Positions 61,953-64,000 of a stretch of DNA of 64,000 bases are shown piece after piece; within the stretch, counting starts at the first letter, position 1, and the number at the start of each line of letters is the position of its first letter. The position numbers and the translations under genes are program-made. Location: contig CAKOHR010000001.1 in the NCBI GenBank assembly GCA_934085825.1, forward strand, positions 124,001-188,000, read 5' to 3'. The DNA comes from an uncultured Bacilli bacterium (GTDB lineage Bacteria; Bacillota_I; Bacilli_A; RF39; UBA660). The notes under the pieces were generated by a model. That model searched no databases and had not been told where the DNA came from. It saw only the letters and a program-made list of their open reading frames with translations.

Positions 61953-64000
61953 ATGAAATTAAGTGAAGTAGATAGAACAAAATTAAGTCCAATGATGGCT
62001 CAATATATGGAAATTAAAGATCAGTATAAAGAAGAACTTGTTTTTTACCGTCTTGGTGACTTTTATGAAATGTTTTTTGATGATGCTTTAATTGCATCGC
62101 GTGAACTAGAACTTACTTTAACAGGTAGAGTTGCAGGACTTGAAGAAAGAGTACCAATGTGTGGTGTTCCTCATAATAATGTTAAGCCATATATAGAAAA
62201 ATTAGTTAATAAAGGTTATAGAGTAGCAATATGTGAACAACTTGAAGACCCAAAAGCAACTAAAGGCATGGTTAAAAGGGGAATAGTTGATGTAATTAGT
62301 AAAGGAACAATTGCTGATAATGATCTTTTAAATGATAAAGATGCATCTTATATAGCAAGTATATTATTTTTTAATGATAGTATTCTTTTAACAATACTAG
62401 ATATTTCAACTGGATATCTTGCAAGTATGTCTATTCAAAATAATGAAGATGCTTTAATTAATGAAATACTGGGACTTAATTTAAAAGAAGTTATTTTTGT
62501 AGATAATTTAAATACGGCTTTAATTGATTTACTTAAAAACACATATAATGTTGAAGTTACGATAAGTCATGAGTTTATGTGGGATAAGTATGAATATTTA
62601 TTTAGTACAATTAGTGATGCTAGAGTTAAAAGTGGGGTGGCTCATTTATTTTACTATCTTGACCATCGCCAACTTAAAGATTTAAGTCATATTAATAAAA
62701 TAAATTATATTAAGAAAAATGATTATCTTGAAATGGATATTCATAGTATTCGCAATCTAGAACTTGTGGAAACTCTTAGACTTAAAGAAAGAACATATTC
62801 TTTAATATGGCTTTTAGATAAATGTAAAACTGCCATGGGAAGTCGTAAACTTAAAAGTTGGATGTTAAATCCTTTAAAAAATAAAGATGCAATTAATGCA
62901 AGATATGATAAAATAGAAAAACTAAATAATGAATTTATATTAAAAGATGAACTTAAAAATCTATTATATGAAGTTTATGATATTGAAAGATTATCTGGTA
63001 AAGTAATAAATGGTTCATTAAATGCAAGAGATTTAATACAACTAAAAAAGAGTATTGGTGTTTTACCTGAAATAAAAAAAATAATAGAAAAATTAGAATT
63101 TGATTATGATATTGATATTCATGAAAAGCTGTATGAATTATTAGAAAGCTCTTTAGTGGAAGATCCACCAATATCTGTTAAAGAAGGGTATATGATAAAA
63201 ACTGGATTTAATAGCGAGCTTGATGAACTAAGAGAAATTCGTAGTGGTGGAAAAGATTTTGTTGCAGCTTTCGAAACCAAAGTAAAAGAAGAAACTGGTA
63301 TAAAAAACTTAAAAGTTGGATTTAATAAAGTATTCGGTTATTTTATTGAAATACCAAATGGTAGTAAAACCCTTGTAAAAGAGGAGTATCACTGGGAAAG
63401 AAGACAAACTCTTACTAATTGTGAAAGATATATTTCACCAGCTTTGAAAGAAAAAGAAAGCATGATACTTAATGCCGAAGAAAATATTGTGAATTTAGAA
63501 TATAAATTATTTTGTGATATAAAAGAAATAGTTAAAAAAGAAGTGCCGGCTTTAAATAAAACTGCGGATGCTTTAAGTGAAATAGATGCTTTAACATCAC
63601 TTTCTGTTTGTAGTGAAGAATATAATTTGGTAAGACCAACACTTACAAATGAACATGTAATAGATATTAAAAATGGTAGACATCCAGTAGTAGAAGTTGT
63701 AAGTAAATCAGAATATGTTCCAAATGATTGTGTGTTAGAAACTGGGGTTAACACTCTTCTTATAACTGGACCAAATATGAGTGGTAAATCAACATTTATG
63801 AGGCAACTTGCTATTATTGTGATTATGGCTCAGATGGGTTCTTTTGTGCCTTGCGAAGCTGCAACACTTCCAATCATTGATAAAATATTTACTCGTATCG
63901 GAGCATCAGATGATTTAGTAAGTGGTGAATCAACATTTATGGTTGAAATGAAAGAAGCCAGAAATGCTATTGCTGGAGCAACTGAAAATAGTCTTATTTT
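61953..64000 (+). CDS. mutS: DNA mismatch repair protein MutS (3' end outside window)
   Basis: The first 682 codons of MutS, which binds mismatches and recruits MutL. The N-terminus MKLSEVDRTKLSPMMAQYME leads to FYRLGDFYEMF with the mismatch-reading Phe-x-Glu (F-Y-E), then the connector and lever domains. The ATPase P-loop TGPNMSGKSTFM lies near 604-615 and GASDDLVSGESTFMVEM near 650. ATG 61953 follows GCAGAGG. It is open to the window end, with roughly 150-200 residues expected beyond. Confidence 0.97.
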   Translation, partial: MKLSEVDRTKLSPMMAQYMEIKDQYKEELVFYRLGDFYEMFFDDALIASRELELTLTGRVAGLEERVPMCGVPHNNVKPYIEKLVNKGYRVAICEQLEDPKATKGMVKRGIVDVISKGTIADNDLLNDKDASYIASILFFNDSILLTILDISTGYLASMSIQNNEDALINEILGLNLKEVIFVDNLNTALIDLLKNTYNVEVTISHEFMWDKYEYLFSTISDARVKSGVAHLFYYLDHRQLKDLSHINKINYIKKNDYLEMDIHSIRNLELVETLRLKERTYSLIWLLDKCKTAMGSRKLKSWMLNPLKNKDAINARYDKIEKLNNEFILKDELKNLLYEVYDIERLSGKVINGSLNARDLIQLKKSIGVLPEIKKIIEKLEFDYDIDIHEKLYELLESSLVEDPPISVKEGYMIKTGFNSELDELREIRSGGKDFVAAFETKVKEETGIKNLKVGFNKVFGYFIEIPNGSKTLVKEEYHWERRQTLTNCERYISPALKEKESMILNAEENIVNLEYKLFCDIKEIVKKEVPALNKTADALSEIDALTSLSVCSEEYNLVRPTLTNEHVIDIKNGRHPVVEVVSKSEYVPNDCVLETGVNTLLITGPNMSGKSTFMRQLAIIVIMAQMGSFVPCEAATLPIIDKIFTRIGASDDLVSGESTFMVEMKEARNAIAGATENSLI

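Noticed and set aside
1..64000. tRNA, rRNA, insertion sequences or prophage genes
   Set aside because: No cloverleaf, rRNA segment, transposase, integrase or phage structural gene was recognised; absence is by inspection only.

Overview
The window is a very A+T-rich bacterial chromosome segment (coding regions look roughly one quarter G+C) from a low-GC Firmicute of the Bacilli type. It is most likely an uncultured gut lineage near the RF39/Erysipelotrichia-like groups, but the exact placement is inference. The genes use the standard bacterial code: TGA is a true stop and Trp is TGG. Shine-Dalgarno sites are strong (AGGAGG, GGTGAT) and GTG/TTG starts are common. The gene orders are Bacillus-like: ezrA-nifS-thiI, rsmC(ybxB)-rpoB-rpoC, and SPOR protein-mreC-mreD-spoIVFA-spoIVFB-rplU-prp-rpmA. 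A CotE-like coat protein and the SpoIVFA/SpoIVFB pair suggest an endospore former or a recent descendant of one.

Layout. 1-4700: end of ezrA, cysteine desulfurase, ThiI, a small gene, decayed DNA with three 33-bp-spaced repeats, and a DUF4143 ATPase. 4716-6389: a divergent FtsK/SpoIIIE-like ATPase. 6490-25086: a large cell-surface polysaccharide/teichoic-acid-type locus (TagO, O-antigen ligase-like protein, Wzm/Wzt-type ABC exporter, several glycosyltransferases, two virtually identical galE copies flanking a 4.6-kb lipid-linked-sugar module, and a TagA-family enzyme) with gene relics at its junctions. 25183-27231: Ku, LigD-type ligase and HU. 27315-36490: a membrane protein, RsmC-like methyltransferase, RpoB and RpoC. 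36613-45420: surface proteins and relics, LemA/DUF2207, a broken YhcG nuclease gene, CapA and HIT on the minus strand, and CotE. 45565-50130: MtaB, RecD2 and small proteins. 50272-52791: a large surface protein. 53042-64000: a minus-strand unknown gene, then the shape/sporulation/ribosomal-protein locus, GDPD, MurG, MurB, DivIB, QueH, and MutS running off the end.

The most striking signal is at the 3' end of the large surface gene (about 52615-52800). Base composition jumps to about half G+C. Nineteen codons ending in C or T lie among fixed codons that almost lack adenine, and they encode a C-type-lectin-like tail. This is what a diversity-generating retroelement (DGR) variable region looks like. 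No reverse transcriptase or template repeat is in the window, so a trans-acting DGR would have to lie elsewhere. Two relatives of this gene, one intact and one decayed, carry a related 25-bp element just upstream.

Other notable points: RpoB carries Asp and Lys at the positions of E. coli H526 and Q513, predicting intrinsic rifampicin resistance; a perfect 16-bp palindrome sits inside the promoter spacer of another surface gene; terminators and promoters are overlapped in several places; and an attenuator-like RNA lies before mutS.
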